The notes below the pieces were generated by a model, which did no database searches, was not told the origin of the DNA, and saw only the letters and a program-made list of their open reading frames with translations. Positions 1-8,986 of a stretch of 51,905 bases of DNA are shown here, one piece after another (positions within the stretch are counted from its first letter, which is position 1; every line of letters begins with the position of its first letter). The stretch spans positions 1 through 51,905 of the forward strand of contig CAMDQO010000018.1 in NCBI GenBank assembly GCA_945906105.1, in the 5' to 3' direction. The position numbers and the translations under genes are program-made. This DNA is from Novosphingobium sp. Chol11 (GTDB lineage Bacteria; Pseudomonadota; Alphaproteobacteria; Sphingomonadales; Sphingomonadaceae).

Positions 1-84
1 ATCCAGCGATCCACGCTGCTTCAGAGCGGCGTTATACGCGCTCCAGTTCGTTGTGCGATATTTTGGTGGCGCTGGCTTGGGCAT
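1..84 (-). CDS. IS5-family transposase, N-terminal 28 codons
   Basis: The ATG at 84 (minus strand) opens a frame that runs off the left edge without a stop. The 28 visible residues contain KYRTTNWSAYNAALKQRGSL, which resembles the N-terminus of IS5/IS903-type DDE transposases. The catalytic core is outside the window. The frame was too short to be listed as a long ORF and was found by translating the minus strand next to the IS terminus. Confidence 0.8.
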   Translation of the reverse strand, partial: MPKPAPPKYRTTNWSAYNAALKQRGSLD

Positions 85-147
85 GAGCCAACTTAACGCA
101 TTAGATTCCCCGGAGGAATCCCCCGCGCGCAATTACGCAACAAAGCC
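1..147 (-). mobile_element. IS5-family (IS903-group) insertion sequence, left part only
   Basis: The outer edge is at 147: read on the minus strand it begins GGCTTTGTTGCGTAATT, which matches the terminal inverted repeat I know from the IS903 group of the IS5 family. The transposase start lies 63 bp inside, as expected. A 17-bp imperfect palindrome (104-120, GATTCC/GGAATC arms) lies between the terminus and the transposase. The other end is outside the window, so the target duplication cannot be confirmed; a 9-bp duplication, usual for this group, would be 148-156. The window edge falling inside an IS may also mean that an assembly contig stops here. Confidence 0.85.
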
Positions 148-463
148 TCAGCAAGGCCACAATCGCCTGCCTGACACCATAGGCAGGCTCGACCAGCGTC
201 TGAAGAGAATAGGCGTTGTTATACAGGGCGATAGTGAGAAAAACCGGCAGCAACAACTGGCCCAGAACTAGGCCCAGATGCGCACCGTCAGTCCCGAGAT
301 AGCCATAACCTGCGGCGACAAATGCTGTGAGAAGCATGGCGATATCGCCCAGCATGATAGCGAGATAGGATTGCAGCCTGCGCTTTTCGAGCGGCTGCAT
401 CTCTACTGGCCGGTCCATCATGGCGGCTGCAGGCCCAGGCTTCATCTCGACATTCATAAGCAT
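148..463 (-). pseudogene. exopolysaccharide polyprenyl glycosylphosphotransferase, cut by IS
   Basis: This is the N-terminal part of a membrane sugar-phosphate transferase of the SpsB/GelB/GumD/WbaP type, which loads the first sugar phosphate onto undecaprenyl phosphate at the inner membrane. The remnant has a polar N-terminus followed by RRLQSYLAIMLGDIAMLLTA and a second hydrophobic stretch (LGLVLGQLLLPVFLTIALY), the usual first membrane helices. Homologues are about 460-490 residues; only about 105 remain before the IS joint at 147/148, after which the frame reads 15 IS-encoded codons to a stop at 101. The catalytic C-terminal domain is absent here. I prefer the ATG at 463 because GGAAGGAAGG lies about 9 bp upstream; a TTG at 565 would add 34 residues. 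The family call rests on the N-terminal pattern only. Confidence 0.7.
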
Positions 464-624
464 GGGACGCTGCCTTCCTTCCGAACCGGAACGATTACGC
501 CCTTCAACCACAACATCCGACAACTCCACAGCACCATGTTGCACTGCAACAGGGTCATATTTCAAGCAAAAGATAAACTATATCCTCGGAAAATCACCTA
601 GTTCCGAAATGGATCAATCCACCA

Positions 625-1656
625 TCAGTTCTTAACCGCCGCAACCCGGGTGATTTCCGCGAGTCCTTGCGCCAGCAGCAACTCGGCGCTCTGGCTATTG
701 GCCAGCAATGCGCGGTGAAGTCCGGCCAGCTTGGCCACCAGCCTTTCGAGTCGGCGGCCCCGCCAGCGCAGCAACTGGACCTGCAGATCGCGCTCGTCCT
801 TCCAGAAAATGCGCTTGGCTGCCTTCTCCGCCTCGATCAGCGCGCGGACATTACCAGAAGTGCCCAATTTTGCCGAAAGCTGGGCCAGTTGCGCTACCCG
901 CCGCTCCAATGCCAGCAGCACCCCCAGTGGATTGAGGCTGAGTTCGCGGAAACGATGCAGTTCACCCGCCAGTTTGCCCGCTTCCCCGCCGAGTACCATA
1001 TTGACGATGGGCATGAAGCCATCATCCTCGGTGCGCGTGCCAATCGCATCGAGTGCGGCACTATCGGCCTTGCGCGGGCGCTCCTGACTGGCATCGAGAT
1101 AGAGCGCCAGCTTGGTAATTTCGCTCTGCGCCAGACGGGTATCCAATCCGGCGGCGCGGGCGATCCGATCAGCAATCGCGCCATCGATGTTCAGACCAGC
1201 AGCGTCAGCCATTTTCCGCACGACTTCAGTGACCGAGCGTAGATCGGGCGGCCAGAACATCGCCACCAGCGCATCCTTGCGGTCGGCCAACAGCTTGGCG
1301 GTGCGGCTTTTGTCGGTAGCGCTGGAGGCGACGATGATTACCGGGCAGGGTTCAACATCGCTGCCGAGCAGAATCTCCAGTGCCTCGCAGGCCTCATCAC
1401 CCTGCGCGCGCACCCAGATATGGCGATTGCCGCCGAACAAGGAGGTGGAGCGCGCCTCATCGCCCAGCCGCACCGGATCGCGTTTCAGCTCAGCGCCGGA
1501 AAATTCGATACGTTCACCCGCATCGGGAAGCAACGAAGCGATGCGAAAGGCGGCATCTGCCGCGCCAGCTTCATCGGGTCCGCAGAAAAAGAACACCCGC
1601 GCCTGTGCCGCAGCTCGCGCCGCCACCGCAGCAAAGTCCTTCTGGCTAGCCTTCAC
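625..1656 (-). CDS. holA: DNA polymerase III subunit delta
   Basis: HolA is the clamp-loader subunit that opens the beta sliding clamp during chromosome replication. The 343-residue length suits the family. The N-terminal AAA-like part has VFFFCGPDEAGAADAAFRI and ELKRDPVRLGDEARSTSLFG, typical of the DnaX/delta fold without a working ATPase site; the middle has the conserved EITKLALYL, and the C-terminal collar domain includes FRELSLNPLGVLLALERRV and KRIFWKDERDLQVQLLRW. Its start overlaps the end of lptE by 4 bp, and it is the last gene of the DUF3576-leuS-lptE-holA unit, an order common in Alphaproteobacteria. The gene downstream (the glycosyltransferase remnant) is unrelated. Confidence 0.93.
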   Translation of the reverse strand: MKASQKDFAAVAARAAAQARVFFFCGPDEAGAADAAFRIASLLPDAGERIEFSGAELKRDPVRLGDEARSTSLFGGNRHIWVRAQGDEACEALEILLGSDVEPCPVIIVASSATDKSRTAKLLADRKDALVAMFWPPDLRSVTEVVRKMADAAGLNIDGAIADRIARAAGLDTRLAQSEITKLALYLDASQERPRKADSAALDAIGTRTEDDGFMPIVNMVLGGEAGKLAGELHRFRELSLNPLGVLLALERRVAQLAQLSAKLGTSGNVRALIEAEKAAKRIFWKDERDLQVQLLRWRGRRLERLVAKLAGLHRALLANSQSAELLLAQGLAEITRVAAVKN

Positions 1657-2174
1657 TTGCCGGGCTTCGCAGCCTCTTGGGCCGCGCCCTTACGCAGTTG
1701 CAGGGCCAGATTGGTGACGATGCGGTTCGCCACTTCCTCGGCAAGGTTTTCCAGCGCCTTGTTTTCAGAGGCGATGGTCGCATATTCCGAGCTGACCACG
1801 TCAATACCGGCATCGGCACCAGCGGTGGCATCGACAACTATCTCACCGCTGGCCAGATCAACCAGCTGATAGCGCGCGCGCAGGGTGCGGCGTTCGCGGC
1901 CGATGGTATCGTCTGACAGCAGGCCGAGGCCTTCGAGCTTGTCATCGAGCCGGACATCGAGCCGGTAACGCGGCGCGGCCCCTGATCCGCCAGCCTGCAG
2001 CCGATCATTGAGCGCGTTGCGCATCAACCAGCCGCCCCGGCCTTCGATGATGGGAACATCGACCGCAGCCAACCCTTGCGCCACCACGCCAGAGCCGCCG
2101 CCAGCATACATCGGCTGGAGCCCGCAGCCCGAAAGCGCAAGCAACGAAGCGAGAAGAAGTGCGCGCATCCTCAT
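1653..2174 (-). CDS. lptE: LPS-assembly lipoprotein LptE
   Basis: LptE is the outer-membrane lipoprotein that plugs the LptD barrel and helps insert lipopolysaccharide. The 173-residue product starts with a lipoprotein signal whose lipobox is LSGC, with the lipidated cysteine at residue 17, followed by GLQPMYAGG, a hallmark of alphaproteobacterial LptE. The middle ([32 protein letters not shown]) matches the family's beta strands, and the C-terminus has the amphipathic [12 protein letters not shown] helix. It overlaps leuS by 4 bp upstream and holA by 4 bp downstream, so the three are very likely translated from one message. The function is inferred from family and context. Confidence 0.9.
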   Translation of the reverse strand: MRMRALLLASLLALSGCGLQPMYAGGGSGVVAQGLAAVDVPIIEGRGGWLMRNALNDRLQAGGSGAAPRYRLDVRLDDKLEGLGLLSDDTIGRERRTLRARYQLVDLASGEIVVDATAGADAGIDVVSSEYATIASENKALENLAEEVANRIVTNLALQLRKGAAQEAAKPGK

Positions 2175-4738
2175 GCTACCAGATTCACCAGACGGTCGGG
2201 CACCACGATCACCTTTTTCACTGGCTTGCCATCCAATGCACGCTGCACCTTGTCGCTGGCAAGGGCAAGCGCCTCAAGCTCATCGCGCGGCATTCCCTTG
2301 GCGACAGTCACGGTATCGCGCAGCTTGCCGAGCACCTGGATGGCGATCGTTACCTCGTCCTCGACCAGCAGGGCGGGATCGACCGGGGGCCATGCGGCTT
2401 CGGCGATCAGGCCCGATTCGCCGATCATTTTCCAGGCCTCTTCAGCGAGATGCGGCATCATAGGCGATACGAGCAACAGCAAGGTGCGAATGGCTTGGCT
2501 GCGACTGGCCGAGGGCGCGGCCTTTTCGGTCACGGATGTCAGCTCATAGATACGCGCCACGGCCTTGTTGAACGAGAGCGCAGCGATATCGTCAGCTGCG
2601 GCGGCAACGGTCTGGTCGCGCTTGCGATCAAGCGCCTTGTCCTCGCCGGTGGCGGCGGCATCGAACTGCGCGAACAGTCGCCACAAGCGCTGCACAAACC
2701 GCGCGCACCCTTCGATCCCGGCTTCGGACCACGGCAAGTCGCGTTCGGGCGGGCTGTCAGACAGCATGAACCAGCGGATCGCGTCAGCGCCGTGGGTGGC
2801 AATGATGGCGTCAGGATCGACGACGTTCTTCTTCGACTTCGACATCTTGATGACGCGGCCGATTTCGACCGGAATTCCTGTTTCGCGTTCTGCGAGATAG
2901 CGTTCCCCGCGATCCTCTGTCCATTCAACTTCGCTTGGAGAGAAATACCGCGTGAACGTCCGAGGCGCGTCTGCTGGGGCGTCCAAGTCAGCGATCTGCT
3001 GAAAGTACGTCTCATGCGTCACCATGCCTTGCGTGAACAGGCTGGCGAAAGGCTCGGCGAAGTCGATCTTGCCGATGCGTTGCAGTGCACGAGTCCAGAA
3101 GCGGGCGTAGAGCAGGTGGAGGATCGCGTGTTCGATCCCGCCGATATATTGCTCAACCGGCAGCCACTTTTTCAGGACTTCGGCATCAAACGGCTGATCA
3201 TCCGGCTGGCTGGCAAAGCGCAGAAAATACCATGAGCTATCAACGAAAGTATCCAGCGTATCCGTCTCACGCGTCGCCGCATGGCCGCACTGCGGACAAT
3301 CGACGTGCTTCCACGTCGGATGGCGCTGCAAGGGATTGCCGGGGGTGGCGAAATCAACATCGTCGGGCAGCACCACCGGCAGTTGCTTCTTGGGCACCGG
3401 CACCACGCCGCAAATCTCGCAGTGGATGAACGGGATCGGTGTGCCCCAGTAACGCTGGCGGCTCACGCCCCAGTCACGCAGCCGCCAGACGGTGGTGCCA
3501 TGGCCCCAATTGCCTGCCTCGGCACGGGAAATAACCTCGGCCTTGGCAGCGACCACATCCATGCCATCAAGGAAGCGCGAATTCACCAGTTTGCCGGGGC
3601 CGGTATAAGCCTCATTGCCCTCGAAAACCGGGTCCGTCTTGTCACCATCGGCAACCACGCGCGTTACCGGCAGGGCATACTTCCGTGCGAAATCCAGATC
3701 GCGCTGATCGTGCGCCGGGCAGCCAAACACCGCGCCGGTACCATAGTCCATCAGCACGAAATTGGCGATGAGCAGCGGCAGTTCGATGGCATCATCGAAG
3801 GGGTGCTTCAGGCGCAGGCCGGTGTCATGGCCCAGCTTTTCCTGCGTCTCGATCTCCGCCGCCGTAGTTCCGCCTTTGCGGCACAGTTCGGCAAATTCAG
3901 CCACTTTGGGATCGGCGGCGGCGAGCGCCAGCGCAATCGGGTGATCGGCGGAGATAGCGACAAAGCTCGCACCGAAGATCGTATCAGGCCGGGTGGTGAA
4001 AACCTCCAGCTCGGTCGCCCCGTCAGCGCTGCGGAAACTGAACTGCAAGCCTTGCGACTTGCCGATCCAGTTTTCCTGCATCAGCCGCACTTTTTCGGGC
4101 CACTTGTCGAGCGTGCCCAGCCCTTCGAGCAGTTCCTCGGCAAAATCGGTGATCTTGAGGAACCACTGCGAAAGCTTGCGCTTTTCCACCAGTGCGCCGC
4201 TGCGCCAGCCGCGCCCGTCGATCACCTGTTCGTTGGCCAGCACCGTCTGATCCACCGGATCCCAGTTGACTGCCGATTCCTTGCGGTAAACCAGCCCACC
4301 TTCGTACAGATCGAGGAACAGCGCCTGTTCCTGCCCGTAATACTCGGGCTTGCAGGTGGCGATCTCGCGGCTCCAATCGAGCGCGAAGCCCAGCCGCTTG
4401 AGCTGCGCCTTCATGTTGGCGATGTTCTCACGCGTCCAGCCGCCGGGGTGAACGCCCTTTTCCATCGCCGCATTTTCCGCCGGCATGCCAAAGGCATCCC
4501 AGCCCATCGGGTGCAGCACTTCAAAGCCCTGCATCCGCTTGGTGCGGGCGAGCACATCACCCATGGTGTAATTGCGGACATGGCCGATGTGGATGCGGCC
4601 CGATGGATAGGGAAACATCTCAAGCACATAGGAGCGCGGTTTGGTGCTGTTATCGTCAGCGCGGAAGCACTGCGCATCATCCCATGCGCGCTGCCAGCGA
4701 GCATCGGCAATTGCAGGATCGAATCGTTCGGCGGTCAT
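2171..4738 (-). CDS. leuS: leucine--tRNA ligase
   Basis: This cytoplasmic class I synthetase charges tRNA-Leu. The product is 855 residues, within the bacterial range. The HIGH signature is at residues 50-53 ([15 protein letters not shown]) and KMSKS near residue 630 ([15 protein letters not shown]). The CP1 editing domain lies between them ([14 protein letters not shown], and GCPAHDQRD with the conserved editing Asp). The zinc-like region CEICGVVP...CPQCG and the tryptophan-rich [13 protein letters not shown] are also present. The C-terminal tail ends in [15 protein letters not shown], typical of the family. The start is the ATG at 4738. It lies 79 bp downstream of the DUF3576 gene and is the second gene of the operon. 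I see no leader-peptide attenuator or T-box before it. Confidence 0.97.
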   Translation of the reverse strand: MTAERFDPAIADARWQRAWDDAQCFRADDNSTKPRSYVLEMFPYPSGRIHIGHVRNYTMGDVLARTKRMQGFEVLHPMGWDAFGMPAENAAMEKGVHPGGWTRENIANMKAQLKRLGFALDWSREIATCKPEYYGQEQALFLDLYEGGLVYRKESAVNWDPVDQTVLANEQVIDGRGWRSGALVEKRKLSQWFLKITDFAEELLEGLGTLDKWPEKVRLMQENWIGKSQGLQFSFRSADGATELEVFTTRPDTIFGASFVAISADHPIALALAAADPKVAEFAELCRKGGTTAAEIETQEKLGHDTGLRLKHPFDDAIELPLLIANFVLMDYGTGAVFGCPAHDQRDLDFARKYALPVTRVVADGDKTDPVFEGNEAYTGPGKLVNSRFLDGMDVVAAKAEVISRAEAGNWGHGTTVWRLRDWGVSRQRYWGTPIPFIHCEICGVVPVPKKQLPVVLPDDVDFATPGNPLQRHPTWKHVDCPQCGHAATRETDTLDTFVDSSWYFLRFASQPDDQPFDAEVLKKWLPVEQYIGGIEHAILHLLYARFWTRALQRIGKIDFAEPFASLFTQGMVTHETYFQQIADLDAPADAPRTFTRYFSPSEVEWTEDRGERYLAERETGIPVEIGRVIKMSKSKKNVVDPDAIIATHGADAIRWFMLSDSPPERDLPWSEAGIEGCARFVQRLWRLFAQFDAAATGEDKALDRKRDQTVAAAADDIAALSFNKAVARIYELTSVTEKAAPSASRSQAIRTLLLLVSPMMPHLAEEAWKMIGESGLIAEAAWPPVDPALLVEDEVTIAIQVLGKLRDTVTVAKGMPRDELEALALASDKVQRALDGKPVKKVIVVPDRLVNLVA

Positions 4739-4817
4739 TCGTATATCCTATCCGCCCACCCGATCCCGAGCAGGGCCGCAGGATCAGGAATGACGGCCTA
4801 ATTCACGTGAGGTCAGA

Positions 4818-5312
4818 TCACTTGCTGATGGCAGAGCGGCGCAGATCGCGCGCCTTGGTGAGGATGATGTCCTCAAGCTTCTGCACGGTTGCCGCTTGCA
4901 CCGGCGCATCGACCCATGAACCGTTCTGCGAAACCTGATGGCTGGCCGCAACGCGCAGGGCATCGGCGCGCAGATCCTGATCGAGGATAGTCACAGTCAC
5001 CTTGACGCGTTCACCCGGGTTGCGCGGGTTGGCATACCAATCGGTGACGATGACGCCGCCATTGCTGTCAGTCTGCAGCAACGGCATGAACGACAAAGCA
5101 TCAAGGCTGGCGCGCCACAGATAGGAATTGACGCCGATGGTCGTCACCTTCGAAGCGGCCAGATCGGCCTTGGGGCGCGATTTGTTGCCACAAGCCGAGA
5201 GGCCAAGCGCCAGCGATGCCACAAGGGCAATCGTCCCACCGGTGCGGGCCAAAGCCCTGAAATTCACCCGGTGATTCACGTGCCTGCTGCTTGAATCGGT
5301 GCTGCCAGTCAT
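4818..5312 (-). CDS. DUF3576 family lipoprotein
   Basis: This is a conserved alphaproteobacterial envelope protein of unknown function, recognisable as DUF3576 from VNSYLWRASLDALSFMPLLQ, the DxxGGVIVTDWY core and the C-terminal region beginning RADALRV. The N-terminus has a positively charged stretch, a hydrophobic segment (TIALVASLALGLSA) and a lipobox LSAC with cysteine at residue 41, so it is predicted to be a lipoprotein. The roughly 20 residues before the hydrophobic segment are longer than usual for a lipoprotein signal, so the true start could lie further inside. It sits directly upstream of leuS, an arrangement kept across many Alphaproteobacteria, and is preceded by a promoter-like sequence at 5375-5402. 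Confidence 0.88.
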   Translation of the reverse strand: MTGSTDSSSRHVNHRVNFRALARTGGTIALVASLALGLSACGNKSRPKADLAASKVTTIGVNSYLWRASLDALSFMPLLQTDSNGGVIVTDWYANPRNPGERVKVTVTILDQDLRADALRVAASHQVSQNGSWVDAPVQAATVQKLEDIILTKARDLRRSAISK

Positions 5313-5663
5313 CTCTGCTCAATTCCCGTCAATAGTCTGCTGCGACACATGAACTGCCGCAAACGCTGCATGCCTCTATAACCGCGCGCGGCTTGGCGGC
5401 AAGGGTTTGATCGTCGGAATGACGATGCAGGCGACATAGCCAGTCTCACCCTTTAACCGGAAGTGAACGTCAACCAGACTTTGCCAGTGTGACACGCCCA
5501 GAACTGGCACAGCGAATCTGCTTGGAAATTCGCGCGGCAAGGCGCAAAAACACGCGAGAAAGCTGTGCTGGTCGAGTCTCGTTAGGCTCTGGTTCAGGCA
5601 GTAGCGGCGATATGAGCATCAAGCCGGGTCATACCGGAACAGGGAAAGGCAGCGTCAACAGCC
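5313..5663. other. 350-bp intergenic region between divergent genes
   Basis: This region separates the DUF3576 gene (minus) and the small secreted protein at 5664 (plus). Apart from the candidate minus-strand promoter at 5375-5402, I see no RNA gene, strong hairpin or convincing ORF. A 62-codon plus-strand frame (5489-5677) overlaps the next gene's start and looks like chance reading: it has no recognisable domain and is rich in Arg and Ser. Confidence 0.5.
5375..5402 (-). promoter_or_regulatory. candidate sigma-70-type promoter of the leuS operon
   Basis: On the minus strand TTGCCG (5402-5397) and TATAGA (5380-5375) are separated by 16 bp, close to the housekeeping consensus. The predicted transcript start would fall near 5368, giving a leader of about 55 nt before the DUF3576 start at 5312. 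This was found by eye, with no experimental support; GC-rich genomes yield chance matches. Confidence 0.4.
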
Positions 5664-6413
5664 ATGAGTGGCGATAGCAAACAGCAGTTGATCAGCGGGA
5701 TTTCCCCGTCGGTGCTGATTGCCGCCGCCGTCGGCATGCTCGCCCTGCCCAGCGCGGTTCTGGCTTTTTCCAGCAGCTTTACCTCAAGACCCGAAACTTC
5801 AGTTCAACCCGGTGCGGTTGATGCCTTCACCCCCGATTCGGTTGATCCGCGGCTGGCCCGCCAGATCCACGTCGCCTCGCTGCCCGAAGGTCAGGTTTTC
5901 CGCTTCACCCCCGCCGGAATTGCTGCACGTCCGGATCGCTCGCTGACTGTCGCGGTGCGGGTTGATGCCGAAACTGCCCGCGCCATTACCGTGCACAAAG
6001 TTCTAGGCGATGCCCCTGTGGCTCCCGGTGTCGCATCACTGCGCATCGCGCCGACCGCCTATAGCCTCGGCGTGGCGCGTGGCGGACAGGGCTTCAGCCT
6101 GCCGAGCGAAATTCGCCGCATCGACATGCCCGATCTTTCCACTTACCGGCCCAGCGCCGGGGCAAAAGATGTGCCTTCGCGCTTTAGTCCGAAACTGGCG
6201 CTTGATGCGCGAGAGAAAGCTGGCCGTTCGCCGCGCACATTGGAAGGCGGGGGTGAACAGATTGTTGATGTCGGGGCCGCTTACCGCGTCGGCAAGAACC
6301 TGAATGTCACCGCCGGTGTCCGCTATTCGCAAGAGCGTGACCGGCTGGTGCCGCTGACCGATGGCAAGCAGGACAATCAGGCCGTCTATGTGGGCACGCA
6401 GTTCAAGTTCTAA
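5664..6413 (+). CDS. uncharacterised secreted protein with outer-membrane-like C-terminus
   Basis: I do not recognise a named family. The 249-residue product has a hydrophobic N-terminal segment (PSVLIAAAVGMLALPSAVLA) that looks like a signal peptide cleaved near residue 34. A Pro/Ser-rich middle follows with VDPRLARQIHVASLPEGQVFRF and TYSLGVARG-like strands. The last 50 residues (VDVGAAYRVGKNLNVTAGVRY ... AVYVGTQFKF) form two amphipathic beta strands with a terminal phenylalanine, the signal recognised by the BAM machinery in outer-membrane proteins. Two strands cannot make a barrel alone, so it may oligomerise or be only OM-associated. I infer periplasmic or outer-membrane location; the role is unknown. 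Its downstream neighbour is phaB, 168 bp away. Confidence 0.7.
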   Translation: MSGDSKQQLISGISPSVLIAAAVGMLALPSAVLAFSSSFTSRPETSVQPGAVDAFTPDSVDPRLARQIHVASLPEGQVFRFTPAGIAARPDRSLTVAVRVDAETARAITVHKVLGDAPVAPGVASLRIAPTAYSLGVARGGQGFSLPSEIRRIDMPDLSTYRPSAGAKDVPSRFSPKLALDAREKAGRSPRTLEGGGEQIVDVGAAYRVGKNLNVTAGVRYSQERDRLVPLTDGKQDNQAVYVGTQFKF

Positions 6414-6581
6414 GCAGCTGGTCAAGTTCTGAACGGCTTCCTGCGGCAACGTTTCCTCAGCAAAATCGTCATGGCGAAGTCAATTCTTTGCTGAATAGCT
6501 TTGCGCCCACTTGCCGCGCGCGCGCCTCCCCGATAGCATCGCAGGACAAGGTAGCGGCCTTGCAACAGAGGATATCTGACC

Positions 6582-7304
6582 ATGGCACGAATCGCGATTG
6601 TCACCGGCGGCACCAGAGGCATTGGCGAGGCGATCAGCCTTACTCTTCAGGAACAGGGATTCACTGTGGCTGCCAATTACGGCGGCAATATCGAAGCAGC
6701 CAAGGCTTTTACCGCGCGCACCGGTATTCCGTCCTACCGCTGGGACGTGGGCGATCATGAGGCCTGTATCCACAACTGCAACGACATCGCCGCTGAACTC
6801 GGCCCGATCGATGTCGTGGTCAACAATGCCGGTATCACCCGCGATGGCGTGCTCCACAAGATGAGCTTCGATGACTGGAACGAAGTCATGCGCATCAATC
6901 TGGGCGGCTGCTTCAACATGGCCAAGGCCACCTTCCCCGGAATGCGCGAACGCGGCTGGGGGCGGATCGTCAATATCGGTTCGATCAACGGGCAGGCGGG
7001 CCAGTACGGCCAGGTCAACTATGCCGCCGCCAAATCGGGCATCCACGGCTTCACCAAGGCGCTGGCGCAGGAAGGCGCGAAGTTCGGCGTCACGGTCAAC
7101 GCCATCGCGCCTGGCTATGTCGATACCGATATGGTCGCCGCCGTGCCCGCCCCGGTGCTCGAAAAGATCGTCGCCAAGATTCCCGTCGGCAGGCTGGCGC
7201 AAGCCAACGAAATCGCCCGCGGTGTTACCTTCTTCACTTCGGAGGATGCGGGCTTTGTTACTGGCTCAACGATGTCGATCAACGGCGGTCAGCATATGTA
7301 TTGA
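6582..7304 (+). CDS. phaB: acetoacetyl-CoA reductase (NADPH), PHB synthesis
   Basis: This short-chain dehydrogenase reduces acetoacetyl-CoA to (R)-3-hydroxybutyryl-CoA, the second step of polyhydroxybutyrate synthesis. The 240 residues contain the Rossmann motif TGGTRGIG, NNAG (VVNNAGITRDGVLHKM), and the catalytic Ser-Tyr-Lys set: Ser in NIGSINGQAGQYGQ (about 134), and Tyr and Lys in NYAAAKSG (about 147 and 151). NAIAPGYVDTDMV and the C-terminal INGGQHMY are specific to PhaB rather than FabG. The start ATG at 6582 has AGAGGA about 8 bp upstream. Synthase and thiolase genes are not nearby. An RHH protein overlaps its stop codon. Confidence 0.9.
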   Translation: MARIAIVTGGTRGIGEAISLTLQEQGFTVAANYGGNIEAAKAFTARTGIPSYRWDVGDHEACIHNCNDIAAELGPIDVVVNNAGITRDGVLHKMSFDDWNEVMRINLGGCFNMAKATFPGMRERGWGRIVNIGSINGQAGQYGQVNYAAAKSGIHGFTKALAQEGAKFGVTVNAIAPGYVDTDMVAAVPAPVLEKIVAKIPVGRLAQANEIARGVTFFTSEDAGFVTGSTMSINGGQHMY

Positions 7305-7558
7305 GGGTGGCGACACCCTATCACCCCCCGGTCAAACGCTCGGTCGAGATCGCCGGGCACAAGACCTCGATTAGCCTTGAGCCGCTGTTCTGGCACATGC
7401 TGAGGGCCGCTGCCGAGGCTGAAGGTGTGCCGGTGAATGCGCTCGTCGCCCGGATCGATGCCGAGCGCATTCAGTCCGATACCCCGCCGGGGCTGGCGGG
7501 AGCGGTGCGGATCTGGCTGGTGGAGCGGCTAAAGCGCGGAGAGGCCGAGCCCGGCTAA
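7301..7558 (+). CDS. small ribbon-helix-helix domain protein
   Basis: The 85-residue product resembles the ribbon-helix-helix family typified by KRSVxIxGHxTSxSLEPxFW (here KRSVEIAGHKTSISLEPLFW), followed by LRAAAEAEGVPVNALVARID. Such proteins are dimeric and presumably bind DNA. The start is uncertain: the TTG at 7301 overlaps the phaB stop codon as TTGA, while the GTG at 7307 is an alternative. Tight coupling to phaB suggests co-expression; whether it regulates polyhydroxybutyrate genes is inference. Its last 30 bp overlap the 3' end of the chromate transporter on the other strand. Confidence 0.75.
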   Translation: MRVATPYHPPVKRSVEIAGHKTSISLEPLFWHMLRAAAEAEGVPVNALVARIDAERIQSDTPPGLAGAVRIWLVERLKRGEAEPG

Positions 7559-8851
7559 GGCCGCGATGCCCAGCACTTCAATCACGCTGCGCTTCAGCCG
7601 GAACAGCAACACAGCGGCCAAAATGGCAATCACCGCCGCGCGCCAATCAAGGCTGGAGGGATCAGGCAGGCCATAAGGCCCGCCTTCCGCTCGGCTGAAA
7701 AACACATGGAGCGCAAACCACAGCGCCAGATTGGCGATCACGCCGACAACCGCCGCCGTTACTGCCGCCAGTGCTGCTTGCAGCGCCTTCGCCCGCTCCA
7801 GCCGCTCCATCCACGGCGCACAGGCGAAGATCCACAGGAAGCAGGGCGCGAATGTCACCCATGTGGTCAATCCGGCCCCCAGCAGACCGGAGGCCAGCGG
7901 CGATAATGCTCCCGGATCGCGCCATGCAGCAAGGAAACCGGTGAACTGCGTCACCATGATCAAGGGTCCGGGCGTTGTTTCGGCCAGCCCCAGCCCATCG
8001 GCCATCTCGCCCGCGCTCAGCCAGTGGTAATGCTCCACCGCCTGCTGCGCCATATAGGCAAGCACGGCATAGGCCCCGCCAAAGGTCACGACCGCCAGCT
8101 TGGAAAAGAAGCTGCCGATATCCCACAGCACCGAATCGCGTCCCAGCGTGAGCGCGATCACCGCCATCGGCAGCCCCCAGATGGCGAGCCAGACCAGCAC
8201 CGTCACCAAGGTCTGCACCGCCAGCCGCTTTTTGCTGACCTGCGCGCCGCCACTGGCGGGTGAGGCATGGGCGCCCAGCCATTCGGGATGCCAGTTGCCA
8301 GCCAGCGCCCCGGCCAGACCAGCGATCAGGATAACCAGCGGGAACGGTGCATGCAGCAGCGCCAGCGCGAGGAAGGCCAGCACCGCCAGTGCCAGCTTGA
8401 ACTGCGTCCCCAGCGCGCGCTTGCCGACCCGGAGCAGCGCCTGAATGACGATGGCCAGCACCGCCGCCTTGATCCCGAGGAACAGCGCGGCGAACCAGCC
8501 CATCCCCGAGGCCATGGCATAGACCAGCGACAGCGCCAGCATTACCAGCGCGCCGGGAATCACGAACAGCAGCCCCGCCACCAGCCCGCCGCGCGTGCCA
8601 TGCAGCCGCCAGCCGATCCACGTCGCCAGCTGCTGCGCTTCCGGCCCCGGCAGCAGATGGCACAGATTGAGCGCGCGCAAGTAAGCGCCCTGATCGACCC
8701 AGCGGCGCTGATCGACGATCTCATGCTGCATCAGCGCGATCTGGCCTGCGGGGCCGCCAAAGCTGAGGAAGCCGATGCGGGTAAAGGTGCGGATCAGCTC
8801 GCCAAGGCTCGGCTTGTCGGCGAGGGTAGTGGAATCTGGTGTATCGTTCAT
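7529..8851 (-). CDS. chrA: chromate transporter family, two-domain
   Basis: This is an inner-membrane transporter of the CHR family, which exports chromate by analogy with ChrA. Both CHR halves are present: the first has IGFLSFGGPAGQIALMQHE and LCHLLPGPEAQQLATWIGW, the second LAVVTFGGAYAVLAYMAQQA and GLAETTPGPLIMVTQFTGF. About ten to twelve hydrophobic segments are visible. I set the start at the ATG at 8851 (MNDTPDS), 13 codons inside the longest frame, because the extension starting with GTG at 8890 has no family resemblance. No chrB regulator is adjacent. It follows murA on the same strand after 135 bp, and the 3' end overlaps the RHH gene. Substrate specificity is not certain from sequence. 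Confidence 0.88.
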   Translation of the reverse strand: MNDTPDSTTLADKPSLGELIRTFTRIGFLSFGGPAGQIALMQHEIVDQRRWVDQGAYLRALNLCHLLPGPEAQQLATWIGWRLHGTRGGLVAGLLFVIPGALVMLALSLVYAMASGMGWFAALFLGIKAAVLAIVIQALLRVGKRALGTQFKLALAVLAFLALALLHAPFPLVILIAGLAGALAGNWHPEWLGAHASPASGGAQVSKKRLAVQTLVTVLVWLAIWGLPMAVIALTLGRDSVLWDIGSFFSKLAVVTFGGAYAVLAYMAQQAVEHYHWLSAGEMADGLGLAETTPGPLIMVTQFTGFLAAWRDPGALSPLASGLLGAGLTTWVTFAPCFLWIFACAPWMERLERAKALQAALAAVTAAVVGVIANLALWFALHVFFSRAEGGPYGLPDPSSLDWRAAVIAILAAVLLFRLKRSVIEVLGIAALAGLGLSAL

Positions 8852-8986
8852 ATGCGTTCCCACGAGGAGAAGCCCCCTCGAAATAACCACAACGCTTGGG
8901 CGGGAACGCCAGAGCCCAACAAGGGCGACGGGAAGTTGCCTGATCCCGTTGAATTCAATTTACCGCGTTAGTAACCGCGCGCAAGA

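Noticed and set aside
2159..3235. 358-codon plus-strand frame opposite leuS
   Set aside because: Same reason: antisense to a clear synthetase gene with no domain of its own.
3281..4801. 506-codon plus-strand frame opposite leuS
   Set aside because: It is a shadow of leuS caused by GC-rich third positions; no family resemblance, and leuS is certain on the other strand.
5489..5677. 62-codon frame upstream of the small secreted protein
   Set aside because: No domain, Arg/Ser-rich low-complexity reading and overlap with the next start; not supported.
7662..8663. 333-codon minus-strand frame in another phase of the chromate transporter
   Set aside because: Rich in Ala, Gly and Arg, no membrane pattern; it is an alternative-phase reading of the real gene.
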